Positions 33,478-46,745 of a stretch of DNA of 50,000 nucleotides are shown piece by piece. A model generated the notes under the pieces. That model made no database searches and was not told where the DNA came from. It saw only the letters and a list, made by a program, of their open reading frames with translations. Made by a program: the position numbers and the translations under genes. Source of the stretch: Neocallimastix lanati (nom. inval.) (lineage: Eukaryota > Neocallimastigomycota > Neocallimastigomycetes > Neocallimastigales > Neocallimastigaceae); assembly GCA_016946835.1 (NCBI GenBank), contig JACVTC010000067.1:522501-572500 (forward strand), written 5' to 3'. How positions within the stretch are numbered: the first letter of the stretch is position 1; each line of letters begins with the position of its first letter.

Positions 33478-36166
33478 AATAAAGACTTTCAACTCCTGGT
33501 GTAATAGATCGTGTTTCAACCTTATTTAAAGACCACCCAAGTCTTATTACTGGATTTAATACATTCTTACCACCTGGTTTTAGTATTCCACCATTGAATA
33601 ATCAAGAGCCAATTAAAGGAAATCAAATGAATCAACAGCCAAATTCAATGATGATGAATATGAATCAACAACAGCCTATGCCAAATAATAATCAACAGCA
33701 TCAAATGCAATATTATAATAATAACAATAATAACAATAATAATAATCAAAATTATAACTTAAATATTCCAAATAATCAACAAATTCGTCCAAATTCATTA
33801 TCAACACAAAATGATATGAAAATTATGCCATCATCAACAAATTCATATAATAATAATAGTAATAATATTAATATGCCAAATCAAAATAAACAAAAGTCTC
33901 CATTAAATACTCAAAGACGTAGTCTTCCAAATATAATGCCAATGAATAATAATATGCAACAACAAATGCAATATAATATGATGAATTCAAATCAAATAAA
34001 CAACAACAACAATAATAATAACAATAATAATAGAGATATGCAATATGGTGGTCGTCAAAGAGCTCCTGTAGAATTTAATCATGCTATTAATTTCGTTAAT
34101 AAAATTAAAGTAAATTCATATTTTTGAATTATAATTAAATAATATATATACTTAATAAAAATATATTTAATAAAACTTTTTAAAATCTTTAATATTATTA
34201 TATTATTAGGTTCGTTTTAAATCAGAGCAAGGAAAATACAAACAATTTCTTGAAATTCTTCAAATATATCAAAAAGAACAAAAGCCAATTCATGAGGTAT
34301 TAATAATAATAATAATAATAAATATATTATAATAGAATAATATGAATTAAATTTAAATAAATAAATTAATAAAAATAATTAATACATATAAGAACAACAA
34401 TATAATATTAATAATCTATTATTGATATTTATATCGCAATTTATTTAAATTATAGGTTTATTCTCAAGTTCAAGTACTTTTTCAAGATCAGCCAGATTTA
34501 TTGGAAGAATTTAAAAATTTTTTGCCAGATAGTACTCAAAATTCCATAATTAATAATAAGCCAATGAGACCTATACAGGCTAAGATGCCTAGTGGTATAA
34601 ATTAATTAATTGAATTGATTATGTTACTTTTTATTTATTTATTTATTTATTTCTTACATACATAAAATTTTGCTTATTATTATGCAAATTAAAATAATAT
34701 AGGTAATATGATGTCAAATAATGAGAACATAAATAATAATTTACCGATGAATAATAATTATCAACAACAACATACTCAGCGTTCAAATTCAATAAGTATT
34801 CATGGATCATCACAAAAACAAATATATCCAATGGATAATATGCAAAATAATCTTCAACAAAATATGAAAATGACACCACAAAACCAAATGCAACAAAATA
34901 TTCAACAAAATGATATGAAAAATCATTTTAATAAACGTCAAGGTGGACATTCTATGAATCAACTTAAATCTCATAAAAGAAATTTTCAAGTCGCAAACAA
35001 TAATATTCCCTTAAATGCTAAAAATCAAAATATTCTCTATGATTCACATTCACCAAATAAGGTTTAAATTGTTTAAATATATAATTTTAATAAATTATTA
35101 TTTGTTAATGCTATTAAAAAATAGAAAATAAATAATAAATTAGAAGTTAATACATAAAAAATAAAAAATAAAAATAAAAATATTAAAAGATAAAATAGAT
35201 AAAATAAAAAATTAAATTTTAATATTACTAAAAATATAAATAAATTATAGTAATCATATAATACTAATCTTCATCAATATCTTAATATAATATAATTTTT
35301 AAAGAAATGTAAAACGTCAGATGATGATACGCAAAGTTCTTCAGATGAATTAGAACTTTTTAATAGAGCTAAACAAGTAATTGGAAATAAAGTAGCTTAT
35401 GACGAATTTCTGGCAATATTGAATCAATTTGCTCAAGTAAATATGGATTCTAAAACATTAGTGGAAAAAGTTGAACCATATATAGGACACTCACCAGAAT
35501 TCTTTGAATATTTTAAAAATTTTGTTAAATATAAAGGGGATGAAACTATTTGTAAGTTTTTTCAACGTTGATTATATTATAATTATATTTCATAAGAATA
35601 CTAATTGTAAATTAAATAATTATTTGATTAAAATATGAAGCCAATATACCAGCAATAAAATCAATCAATGATCCAGAAAATACATATAAATTTATAGGCA
35701 AAAGTTATTTTAAAGCTCCAGAAAATGTATGAACATTAATATTATTATTTATGTATATATATAAAAAGTCAAAATAAAAATATATATGTATATATACTAA
35801 TGTGATTTTATTCTTATTCTTGTACTTATTTTTTTCTTATTCTAACTCTTATTATTTTATTAAATTCTTATTTCACAGTTATCAAATTTAATTTGTACAG
35901 GAAAAGATGATTTATGTAAATCTGTTCTTAATGATAAATATATATCGAGATCAATATCAATAGATGGAAAAACACCAAATTATATACCAATTAATATTTA
36001 TGATGAAGTATTATATAATTGTGAGGATGAAAGATATAAATATGATTATAATCTTACTCTCTGTCGTTCCACAATTGAACTTTTTGAATTAATGGCAATT
36101 AAATTTTCTAATATGTCTAATGAAGAAAAATCAAACTTTAAATTCTTTGATTTGATAGATGGTATC

Positions 36167-36204
<38 letters not shown>

Positions 36205-37836
36205 CTATTGTTTTATTATTAAAATATATGAATAAAAAATTTATGTAAATTAAATGAATAACAAATTTTTTATATTTATATATATATATATATTATATTT
36301 ATATAATAAGAAACATCAAAAGTTGTATGTAGAAAAATAATAAAAAAATTATATTCAAAAAATTATAAAGATGATATTATTGATGCTATAAACAATAAAC
36401 CAGCCGAAGCATTACCATTATTATTAAAAAGATTAAAGCAAAAAGAAGAAGAATGGAGTCATTCACAGGTATTAACATTTTAAAATTCGTATAATGAAAA
36501 ATTGAATTTTATTATTAATTATCGATAATTATTAAATATAAATTATTATTAATTAACAATTATTATAAATCATTATAATAATATTTATCAGTATGAATGG
36601 AATAAAATATGGTGTCAAATTGATAAAAATAATAGAGAAAAGGCGCTTGATCATTTGGCTTCATCTTATAAAGAAGATGAAAAACTTAATCTTAATAATC
36701 AAGTATTTATTAAACAAATTGAAAGATTATATAAAGAAGGTCTGGTTCATCATCATACAGAAGATTTTACTATGGATGAGGATTCATATGATGATAATAA
36801 AAAATATCATTATAGTTTAAAGTTTTTAGATAGTAATGTATTACAGGATTTACATATTTTAATAAGGCAATATTTAAAAGCTGAAAATATAACAGGAGAA
36901 GAATATGATAAAGTTGAAAATTTCTTTAAAAAATTTTTATCTGAATTCTTTTCAGAAACATTTGATATATCAGCTGAGGAAGATATAGAAATTAATAAAA
37001 TGCTGAAAAAGGAGTTACATCCATCAGAAATTTCAGCTATGGGAATTAATGAAAGTAATGGAAAAAGCGTTATTAAGGCATTCCATAAAATTGAAGAAAG
37101 TGGAAATGATAACAATTCGACAAATGCTGAACCAATAAATTCAACTTCAGCTTCAGTATCTATTACTACAAAAGAAAATGAAAATGGAAGTGTAACCACA
37201 ACTTATTATCGTAGTAATAAAAATATACCATTAAATCTTGAAGCTGAAAGTAGTCAAAGTGATATGGATATTGATAATTCTTCAATGCATGAATCAAAGA
37301 ATGAAGATACCATTAATAATAATAAAAAGAAAAGAAATCAACGAAATATGGATGTAGAAGATTGGAGAAGACGTGCTCGTATAGGACATTTACAACATCG
37401 TAATGAATGTTATATTTTCTATGCAGATAGTCATTTCTATTGTTTCTTTAGATTATTACACGTAAGTAGTTATACATATATATATTTATTTTATTAAAAA
37501 ATAAAAAAAAATTAATAACATTAATTGTAATAAATATAAATAAATTAATATATAACATATATAATAATAAATATTTTTACATAATTATTATAATCATTAT
37601 AAAGGTTCTTTACAAGCGTTTAATGCATGTTAAAGAAATATCTCTTTTAAAAATAAAAAATTCCTCAAGTATAAAAAAATACCCAGGTATTTTTAATTAC
37701 AAATATTAATATTATAAAATTCATTTTATTATAATAAATATTAAATTTTATGAAATAGTATTAACCTTTTATTTAATAAAACTAATTTATTATTTAATAT
37801 TTTAATTAATTAATAAATAATAATAATAATAATGAA

Positions 37837-37876
<40 letters not shown>

Positions 37877-38209
37877 TAAAAGATATTTATAAAGATAAGC
37901 TTCAATTAATTATAAAATTAATTGATAAGAAATGTACTCAGGAAGAATTTGAGGATGAATCAAAGAAATTAGTTGGAAATGAAGCATATAAATTATTTAC
38001 AATAAATAAAATTATAGCAAAAACAGTAGAAGAAATTAACTTTATATTAAATAGTGGTAAAACAGAAGAATTATTAAATATTTCAAGAAAATACCATCAA
38101 TTAACTATAGATAAAGATTCAAAAATAATTAAAGAAGAAGGTTTCAAATATTTATTAGAAATAAATAATTTATTACAAGCATCCCAAATTTATAAAATGG
38201 AATATGTAT

Positions 38210-38241
<32 letters not shown>

Positions 38242-38569
38242 CCTGATAAAATAAAATAATAAATAAATAATAAATAAGAATAATAATAATATATATATAT
38301 TATTATTATTATTATTATCATTAATCATTATAAATAATATTATTATCTAATTATATATATATATTATAGAATACCTCCAAAAAAATATTATATATTAAGT
38401 TAATAAAATCTAATGATATAGCGAATATGAAAAATATATCAATTCAATTACAAAAATGGAAAGATTTCATAAAATCATTTTGCTTGTTACAAGTTGAAAA
38501 TGATGAAATTATGAAATCAAAGAAAATAAGATTTCCATATATGAAAAGGTATACTTTAATTAATTAATT

Positions 38570-38600
<31 letters not shown>

Positions 38601-38930
38601 ATTATTTATTTATTTATTTATTTATTTATTAATAATTAATAACAATATTATTATCGTAATTTTTTACATTTCAAATTTATTAGAAATCTTATTTCAAATC
38701 CAGAGTATATAAATAATCTTCAGTTCCCAGAATATTCAATTAATAAATCAGGATTACGATTTTTGATTTGTCCAAAAAATTATCAAATAAAATATGTTAC
38801 TGATACTGAAGATTATTTTATAAAATACGGATCTAAAATAAAATCTTTACAAAAAAAATCAGAAATAGTGAAAAAAGAAAAACAAAGGAAATTTATGGAA
38901 TGGTTAAATAAAACAAATCAAAAAAGGTAA
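32099..38930 (+). CDS. SIN3: SIN3 transcriptional corepressor scaffold
   Basis: Nuclear scaffold that tethers histone deacetylase Rpd3/HDAC to DNA-bound repressors. 1597 residues from 14 inferred exons: 32099-33207, 33485-34109, 34210-34296, 34456-34594, 34703-35061, 35305-35551, 35641-35726, 35879-36161, 36311-36468, 36592-37461, 37605-37686, 37883-38205, 38370-38548, 38684-38930. Phases agree. Seen: a Gln/Asn/Pro/Ser-rich N-terminus; PAH1 about 333-404 ([16 protein letters not shown], then [12 protein letters not shown]); an Asn/Gln/Met linker; PAH2 about 567-633 ([39 protein letters not shown]); a second low-complexity linker; PAH3 about 788-847 ([23 protein letters not shown]); then the HDAC-interaction region ([52 protein letters not shown]) and the C-terminal Sin3 domain ([27 protein letters not shown]). 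The final stop overlaps AG|GTAATT, so an extra tiny exon cannot be excluded. PAH1 and PAH2 are each split by introns. Confidence 0.95.
33433..33473. repeat. Run of 41 T just before SIN3 exon 2
   Basis: Sense-strand T tract ending 11 nt before the inferred AAG acceptor of the first SIN3 intron; it probably acts as the polypyrimidine tract. Confidence 0.85.
37838..37874. repeat. (AAT)n array abutting SIN3 exon 12
   Basis: Sense (AAT)n ends about 8 nt before the inferred acceptor AAAAG at 37882. No other AG dinucleotide lies within or just before the array, so it stays intronic although its frame would read as poly-Asn. Confidence 0.8.
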
Positions 38931-38945
38931 TTTTTTTTTTCAATT

Positions 38946-38981
<36 letters not shown>

Positions 38982-40151
38982 TTATAAAACTAACAATATT
39001 ATTTATTTTTATGTATAATGTTATTATTGTATATTTATTATTTATTTATTTTTCTTATTTTTATATTTTTTTATTATTCTTTTTATTTTTTATTTTATTT
39101 TTATTTTTATTTTTTTTTTTTTTATTTTATATTTTATTATAGTTTTTAAAACTAAGTAATTTTACAAATATTAAATTATTGTGTAATAGTAAATTCAAAA
39201 TATAATTAATTTTAATACAAAAAAAAAATTTTTTTATTATTTTTATTAATTATTTTTATTTTTTTTTTTTTTTTAAACAGTTCATTATAATCAAATAAAA
39301 ATTGTTTTAAAAAATTATATATTTTTAAGTATATATATATATATTTTTTTTTTATTAAAACTTAATGAACATCTATTTTTATTTTATAATATTAATTATT
39401 TATTTAAAATAAAATTTTAAATATCTTATTTCATATTTTTATTTTTTATTTTCTTTCTTGCAAAAATATTTATTAATATTGTTTAATAATTATGTTATTG
39501 AAATTAATACTTTTAAAAATAAAATGTATAAAAATTAAATATATATATATGTACATATATAACCTTTTATAAATAAAAATATACATGATATTTTGGTATT
39601 TTATACATAAAAATATTTAATTATATTTTAAAAATATATTTTTATATTTATTAATTAAATATTTATAATTAAAATATTATAAATTATAATTATTATATTT
39701 TTAATAAAAAAACTAAATAATTCAATAGAAATAGTTAATTAATTAACTATTTTTTTTTTTTTTTTTTTTTTTTTTGATAAATTTAATCAAAACAGTGATA
39801 TTTATTAATTATTAAATTATTTTAAAAATTTAAAATAAATAATTTTTTTTTCTTTTTTAAAAATTATATTTAAATTTAACCGATAATGATTGGATAAAAA
39901 TCAATTTTTAATTTTTTTTTTCTATGAGAAATAACTGTTAATTTTTAATATATATATATTTTTTTTGAAAAAAAAAAGTTTTGGAAATTATATAATAAAA
40001 AATTAAATTTTTTTTTTATTAAAGGAATTTTCAATAATAATATTTTTTTTTTTGTTTTAAAGATTTTAATTTTTCTAGTAAATATAAAATCATATACCAG
40101 TAAATTAGAAAAATAAAAAAAAAAAAGTATATATATACAATAATATAAATC
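38931..40151. other. Spacer between SIN3 and RLP24
   Basis: AT-only simple sequence with long T runs. No gene. It holds the SIN3 3' UTR and RLP24 promoter by position. Confidence 0.65.
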
Positions 40152-40241
40152 ATGCGTTTAGAGAAGTGTTATTTCTGTTCATCTACAATATATCCAGGAC
40201 ATGGTATTACTTTTGTCCGTAATGATAGTAAGGTAAAAAAA

Positions 40242-40277
<36 letters not shown>

Positions 40278-41197
40278 TTATTTAATAATGTAAAAGACAA
40301 AGTTAATATCAGATGGATTGTATAAAATAATTAAAAGTTCAAATATTTTTACTTAATTTATATTATAATATATTTATAAAAAATTAGAAAAATTAAAAAT
40401 ATAATCAATATTTTATTGTTTATTTAAAAAAAAATAAATAAAAAAATAAAATAAAAAAATGATGTACTATAAAAAATTATAATATAATAATATAAAGATT
40501 AATCTATTAGATTTTGATATTTAATAAATACAAAATAAAAATAAAATTTCTAACTTCCTTTTTTTATTTTTTAATTTTTTTTCCTCAAATATATTTATCA
40601 ATTTTTTAATATAAATTTAATATTTTTTTCATCTTTGATAGGTATTTAGATTCTGTCGTTCAAAATGTCATAAATCATTCAAGATGAAACGTAATCCAAG
40701 AAAGGTTCGTTGGACCAAAGCTTTCAGAAAGGCAGCTGGAAAAGAAATGGTTATCGTAAGTATAAATTTATTTAATTAATTATAAATATTTAAATATATT
40801 TTTATGTTTCATTTAATACTAATTAAAATAATTTTGTTAAAATTTTATATATATATATATATTATATTCATTTATTTATATTTATATTGTTAATTCATTA
40901 TTTAATAAGGATTCTACATTCGAATTCGAAAAACGTCGTAATATTCCAGTTCGTTATGATCGTGATATGATGGCCACAACATTAAAGGCTATGAAGAGAG
41001 TACAAGAAATTCGTCAACGTCGTGAGAGAGTATTCTATAAGAATAGAATGAAGGGTAAGAAGGAACACGAAAGACAACAAAATATCAAGACTATCAAGAA
41101 GAATGTCGAACTTATTTCTGGTCCTTCACTCAAAGCCAAAGAATTATTACAAAAAATATCACAAAAAGAAAACAAAACAGAAATGGATTTATCATAA
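40152..41197 (+). CDS. RLP24: RLP24 (RSL24D1), 60S ribosome biogenesis factor
   Basis: Nucleolar L24-like protein that holds the place of ribosomal protein eL24 on pre-60S particles and is removed in the cytoplasm by the AAA-ATPase Drg1/Afg2. 160 residues from three exons, 40152-40232, 40642-40755 and 40910-41197, each a multiple of three. Seen: an N-terminal zinc-binding module with Cys6, Cys9, Cys32 and Cys36 ([55 protein letters not shown]), then [15 protein letters not shown] and a basic helical C-terminus. The conserved MRxEKCYFC start and the DIKEVKQN-like region (here [12 protein letters not shown]) favour RLP24 over true eL24. The tail is shorter than in yeast (about 199 residues) and closer to the animal length (about 163). 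The first intron (409 nt) is one of the longest in the window. Codon use is G/C-rich for this locus, as expected for high expression. Confidence 0.96.
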
Positions 41198-41504
41198 ACA
41201 ATTAGATCATAGCTGAAGTAATAATTTTAGATTTTATTTATACATAAGAGTTTTTTTTTTCTTTATAGAATAAAAATAATATCAGAATTTAAGAAAAAAA
41301 AATAATAATAATTATCATGTTATATTTTTTTATTTAAAATTTTATAAAAATTTATTTATATTTATGATAATATTATATATATTATTTATTATTTAATTAG
41401 TATTAGTAATAAAATGAATAAATAAATAAATAATAGTAATAATAATAATAATAATAAAAAACGAAATATGAAAGAAATATTTTCTAGTATTTTCGTTTAA
41501 TTAT

Positions 41505-41535
<31 letters not shown>

Positions 41536-41938
41536 ATTTAAAAAAAAAATTAATTATTTTTTCATTAATTTATTTATAATTATTTAATTCAATTATCTTT
41601 TCATAATTATATAAATAAAAGGAACAGTAATTAAATAAAAATAATAATAATAAAAAATAAAATAAATAAGTAAAATATACATAATAATAATAATAATTAT
41701 TCGTCCCTTAAATTTATCAAGCATAAATAGTAATAATCCTTTATCATACTCTAACGAATCAATGAAAATTAAATTTCTTGATGATATATATTATTTTTTT
41801 TTTTTCTCTTTACTCAAGGAAATATTTAATGGATACTACACCACACATTCTATTGAAAAGAAGAGATTATTTCAATTCCTATCTTTTCATAGCATCACAA
41901 TTATAATTTTCATTATAATTTTCTTTTAAATATATTAA

Positions 41939-41974
<36 letters not shown>

Positions 41975-42045
41975 AAAAAAAAATAAAATTATTAATAAAT
42001 TTTTATATTTTTTCTTCTTTTTTTCAATATGTAAATATTGAAAAA

Positions 42046-42090
<45 letters not shown>

Positions 42091-42404
42091 TTTTTATTTG
42101 TTTATTTTAATTTTTAATTTTTATTCTTATTTTTATGTAAATGTTTATGTTATTTTGATGATAGCTTTTATATATTTACTAAGTAAATTAAAAAATAATA
42201 ATAATAATAATAAAAATAAAAAATAAAAGAAAAAGAAAAAGAAAAAATAAATAAATATTACAAAATTACAAACAAAAATTATTTTAAATATAAAAAAAAA
42301 TAATAAAAATAAAAAATAAAAATAAAAATAAAATTTTTCTTTATATAAATAAAATTTTGATTTCCCATAAAGTGTCTACTAATGTATTTGTTTTTTGTTT
42401 TTGT

Positions 42405-42436
<32 letters not shown>

Positions 42437-42811
42437 ATATTTTATATTTATGTTTTTGTTTTTAAATTGAATTTTATTATAAATAAATATATTATATAAT
42501 TAATTGTTTAAATAAATTTAATAAATATAAAACTCTTTATTTTTTATTTTTTTTTTTTAATTTTTTTTTTTAATTTTTTTTTTATTTTTTATTTTATTTT
42601 TTTTTTTTTTTTTTTTTTTTTTGATAAAATAAAATATTAATTCAATCATTTTAATCATTATATAGTATAATATGGATATAGATTTAATTCATGTTTCATT
42701 CAGCTATATTTAAATTTAAAATAAAATATTTTATAACATTATTATTAATATTAATATTGGTATAAAAATAAATTATATATTATTTATTCATATATATATA
42801 TTTCTTTTTTA
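41198..42811. other. Convergent spacer between RLP24 and TFIIE alpha
   Basis: Holds both 3' UTRs. Mostly A/T repeats, but about 41698-41935 is of clearly higher sequence complexity and contains a 55-codon plus-strand frame (41762-41929) of unknown meaning. A GTTTTT repeat lies near 42390-42440. Confidence 0.6.
42388..42474. repeat. (GTTTTT)n / (GTTTAT)n hexanucleotide repeat
   Basis: About six GTTTTT units grading into GTTTAT and then TTTATA units. One of the few repeats here that carries a regular G. Confidence 0.85.
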
Positions 42812-44532
42812 CTAACATTGATCTTCATATTCATTTTCATTAATATCACTTGAACCATACTCATCATTCTATTGTTTATTATTATAACATTTTAGTATTA
42901 AAAAAAAAAAAAAAAAATCATTATCAAAATGGTTTACTATTAATAATAATTAAATATAAAATAATTACCATTGATAGAGATGTATTCATTTGTTCAGTTT
43001 TTATTTTTTTCCTAATTAGATATATAAATATGAATTCAAATATTTTATTATTTATTTATATATATATATATATATTTATTTATTTATTTATTTATTTATT
43101 TATCTATCTATTGTTAAATACCTTTGTCCTGTTTCGTCTTCAATATCACTTCCCATATCTTCCATTGAATCCAATCTTCTTTTTTTCGATTCTTGATCAT
43201 CCTCTTTTTCAAACTTTATTTCAAAAAAACTATCATTATTAAATAAATTATCGCTATTTTGAAAATCGCTAATTGGAGATAATATAAGTTTTATATTATC
43301 ATTTGACGATATTTTAAGCAGATTATAAAAATCTTCTAAATCTTTAAAATATATTTTTTTAAAAAAAAAAAAAAAAAAAGAGAGAGAAAGAAAATAATTG
43401 TTACAATAATAATAATAACAATAAAATATAAATAATTGTTAATATAATCAGATAATTAGGTTAAATATAATATAAAAAAATTTGCTTATTTATAATAATA
43501 TATATAATTTACATGAATCATCAAGATCTTCATCAATTAAAATGGTATCTTTATTCTTTTCAATTTCTTCTTCTTCTTTATCTGGTTCATCTTCTTCAGG
43601 TCCTGGTGCTACCCTTTCCCCCGTTACAGTACTAAACTGATACCATGGAGGTAATTCATTTTGTTTTCTTTCATTTATTTTTAATTAATTTATAAATATT
43701 TAATTTTTATTTATTTTATTTTATTTTATTTTTGATTTATTTATTTATTTATATTTTTTTATGTAATATAATAAAAATATCTAATTTATTTTTTATTATA
43801 CCTTTTTAATTTACTATCTTCTTCTTGTTGTTTTCTTAATAATTCAAGATCTGCATTTTGAAATTCAATTACTATTTCACCTTTAATATCCTCACTATCT
43901 TCCGCAGTTCTTAGTTCACGACGATCTTTATTAATAATTTTAATTAGAAGAATTTATTAAAAAATAAATAAATATTACAAATAAAGGTAAAAAAATTATT
44001 TTAATTAAAGAAAATTTACTTGTAAAATTGCTTTTTTCTGCTACAGTTATATTTCCTGACGCAGATGGTGTATAATCTGGTATAACTTTGTTATCTGTTT
44101 CTTTTAATAAATCAAGAATAGGTGCTAATTGATTCATAAGTCTATTTAATTTATCAATTGAAAAATTAAATTATATAAATATATATAATATTATAATATT
44201 ATTTTTTTAAAAAAAGATATATATATTTATTATGATTTATTTAATTATTTATTTATGAAGATAATAACGATAATGATTTTTATTATTTATTGATATTATT
44301 GATGTAATTATATTTTTTTAAATTAACAATTGAACTTACTTAGAATATAATTCTTGTCCAGCATTTTCTGATTCCTCATTATTTTCGGGCTTTAATTCTG
44401 AACCACAATATTCACACATAAATAAACTTGTTTCAGGATCAACTAATGTCAATACTTCTAATGCAGAAAATTTTGATTCACATTCCGGACATTTATAACC
44501 TTTATTTTGTAATTCCTAAAAATTAAATTTTA

Positions 44533-44576
<44 letters not shown>

Positions 44577-44598
44577 GAAATTATTGACAAGAAAAACT

Positions 44599-44631
<33 letters not shown>

Positions 44632-45210
44632 TGTACTATTAATTAAATGTAAATATGTATATTCACACTTTTTCTTTTTTTATTAATTTCTTCTGTCATT
44701 TGATGTATTTTCCACTTAACAGTATCAACAAACAATTTATAATCAATATAATGATATCTCTTCGTAACCTGTTTACCATCCCTTCTTGGTTCCTGTTTTT
44801 GCTCTCTAAATTATTAAATTTATTAAATTTAATATTTATTGCTAAATAATTTATCTAAATTTAATATGATTATTATTACGATTTTATTAAACGATCATCC
44901 TTCAATTTTCCACATATTTTTTGAACCTCTTTACTTTGAAGTTTAACATTTTGAGCTATTACTTCTTCTTTCATACTTTATATATATGTATTTATATATT
45001 TACAATTTATATTTGTTTAAAATTATATGTATATTAATATTTAACTTCACATATATACATATAAATATATGTATATAAATATATCATTAAAAATTTATAA
45101 AATTCTTACGAAGTTACTCCTTCCGAAGCAAGTAAATCAAGAACCATAATAAACTTTGGTTCATAATATGCTCTTGCAACTTTTTTTACTAATGAACGAA
45201 ATACTTCCAT
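42812..45210 (-). CDS. TFA1: TFIIE alpha, RNA polymerase II general transcription factor subunit
   Basis: Large subunit of TFIIE, which recruits TFIIH to the pre-initiation complex. 410 residues from ten inferred exons: 45210-45110, 44975-44880, 44805-44667, 44515-44340, 44141-44020, 43925-43802, 43667-43513, 43341-43122, 43011-42969, 42868-42812, all in phase. Seen: an N-terminal winged-helix region (LVKKVARAYYEPKFIMVLDLL, then KEVQKICGKLKDDRLIKS and KRYHYIDYKLFVDTVKWKI), and a zinc ribbon with Cys121, Cys124, Cys146 and Cys149 (KCPEC...FMCEYC). These are the family's diagnostic C-x2-C-x21-C-x2-C spacing. After it come a helix with LAPILDLLKETDN, a conserved LPPWYQFSTVTGE box, and an acidic C-terminal half (EEDEPDKEEEE, DEDLDD) of the kind that binds TFIIH p62. 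The third exon uses a GTGAAT donor chosen to preserve frame. The last two exons are small and the least certain. Convergent with RLP24. Confidence 0.92.
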
Positions 45211-45486
45211 TTTTTATATATATATTTATATTAAGAGTGAGAAAATCTTTATTCTTTCTATTTTTTTTTTTTTTCTTCTTTTTTTCTTTTAACTTTTTAC
45301 TTTGAGTTTAGTTTTTTTTTAATAATAAGTATTTAATATTTTTAAATAACAATAAATTAATATAATAATATGAATTTATTTAATTTTTGAAAATTTTAGA
45401 ACTTTTTATAACTTTTTCAGCTTTAAATTTACTAATTTAAATTGATACTAAGTATTATTAAATATTATTACAATAGTTCTTTTTTT

Positions 45487-45526
<40 letters not shown>

Positions 45527-46061
45527 AAATTAATTTTATAATAAAATAATTGAATAAATTTCTATGATTAATAGATATTGAATTTTATGTTTGGGTATTA
45601 TTATATTTTTTTAATTATAATTATATTAAAAAAATATACTTGGTATTCTTCTATCAATACTATTAAATGTTATAGAATATTAAAAGTTTACTGTAATTTT
45701 ATTTTTGAAATGAATATTAAAATTATATTTAATTATTATTATATATATAATATATATATATAAATTTTAATATAATTTAATATTATAAATTAATCTTCAA
45801 ATATTGAAACAAATAACTTTAATGAATGATTTATTTCTTAATGGAAAATAAAAATGAAAAAAATAAAAATAAATAAAAAAAAAATAATAATAATATAAAA
45901 AAAAATAATTAATTATCATATATAATTATATATGATATTAATTAAGATTTAAAAAATTATTTATTTATTTAAATAAATACTAAAATTTATTGAAAATATG
46001 AATTGAAGATAAAATATAATAAATTTATATCAATTCTTATTTTAAAAGAATAGCATATCTT

Positions 46062-46097
<36 letters not shown>

Positions 46098-46403
46098 ATG
46101 AATCAAAGTAGTATTATTATTCATTTAAATATTAAAATAAAAAAAAAAAAGTAATAAAAAATATTTATACATAACAGTTTAATTTTCAATTATGATTTCA
46201 AATTATCAAATCTTATAATAAGTTTTGCTAATTTTTACTATTTCATTAAGTATTACTCAAAAATATATATTTAAAATTGGACAAATTTCATAATTATGCA
46301 TTAAAAGGTCTATTAAAATTCACAATATATTACGATTTTTTAGTACAAAATTAAAAAATAGATTTTATCTTTTAAAAAAAAAAATAAAATAAAATAAAAT
46401 AAA

Positions 46404-46470
<67 letters not shown>

Positions 46471-46745
46471 CTACATTATATAGATTTGTTTTTTTAATAT
46501 ATATTGACAATTTGATTGAATAATATATAAACTTTATTTTTAATATATGAAAAAATTTATATTAAAGAAAATAATAATAAATAATAAATAGTAAAAAAAA
46601 TTTTTTTATGTAATTATTTTTTTCTGTATAATTAATATATTTAAATATTTCTATAATGTCTAAAATATATATATATATATATAATATTATTTTTTTATAT
46701 ATTATATATTTTTTTAAAAAAAAAAAAAAAAAAAAGGATTTATTA
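45211..46745. other. Spacer between PUS7 3' end and TFIIE alpha start
   Basis: AT-rich; T run near 45491-45520, (AAAAT)n then poly(A) and (TA)n near 46379-46466, and a perfect 24-bp palindrome at 45914-45937. No gene supported. Confidence 0.65.
45914..45937. repeat. Perfect 24-bp palindrome
   Basis: TATCATATATAA followed directly by its reverse complement. Upstream of TFIIE alpha by about 700 bp. Could be a chance A/T palindrome, although it contains one C/G pair per arm. Confidence 0.8.
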
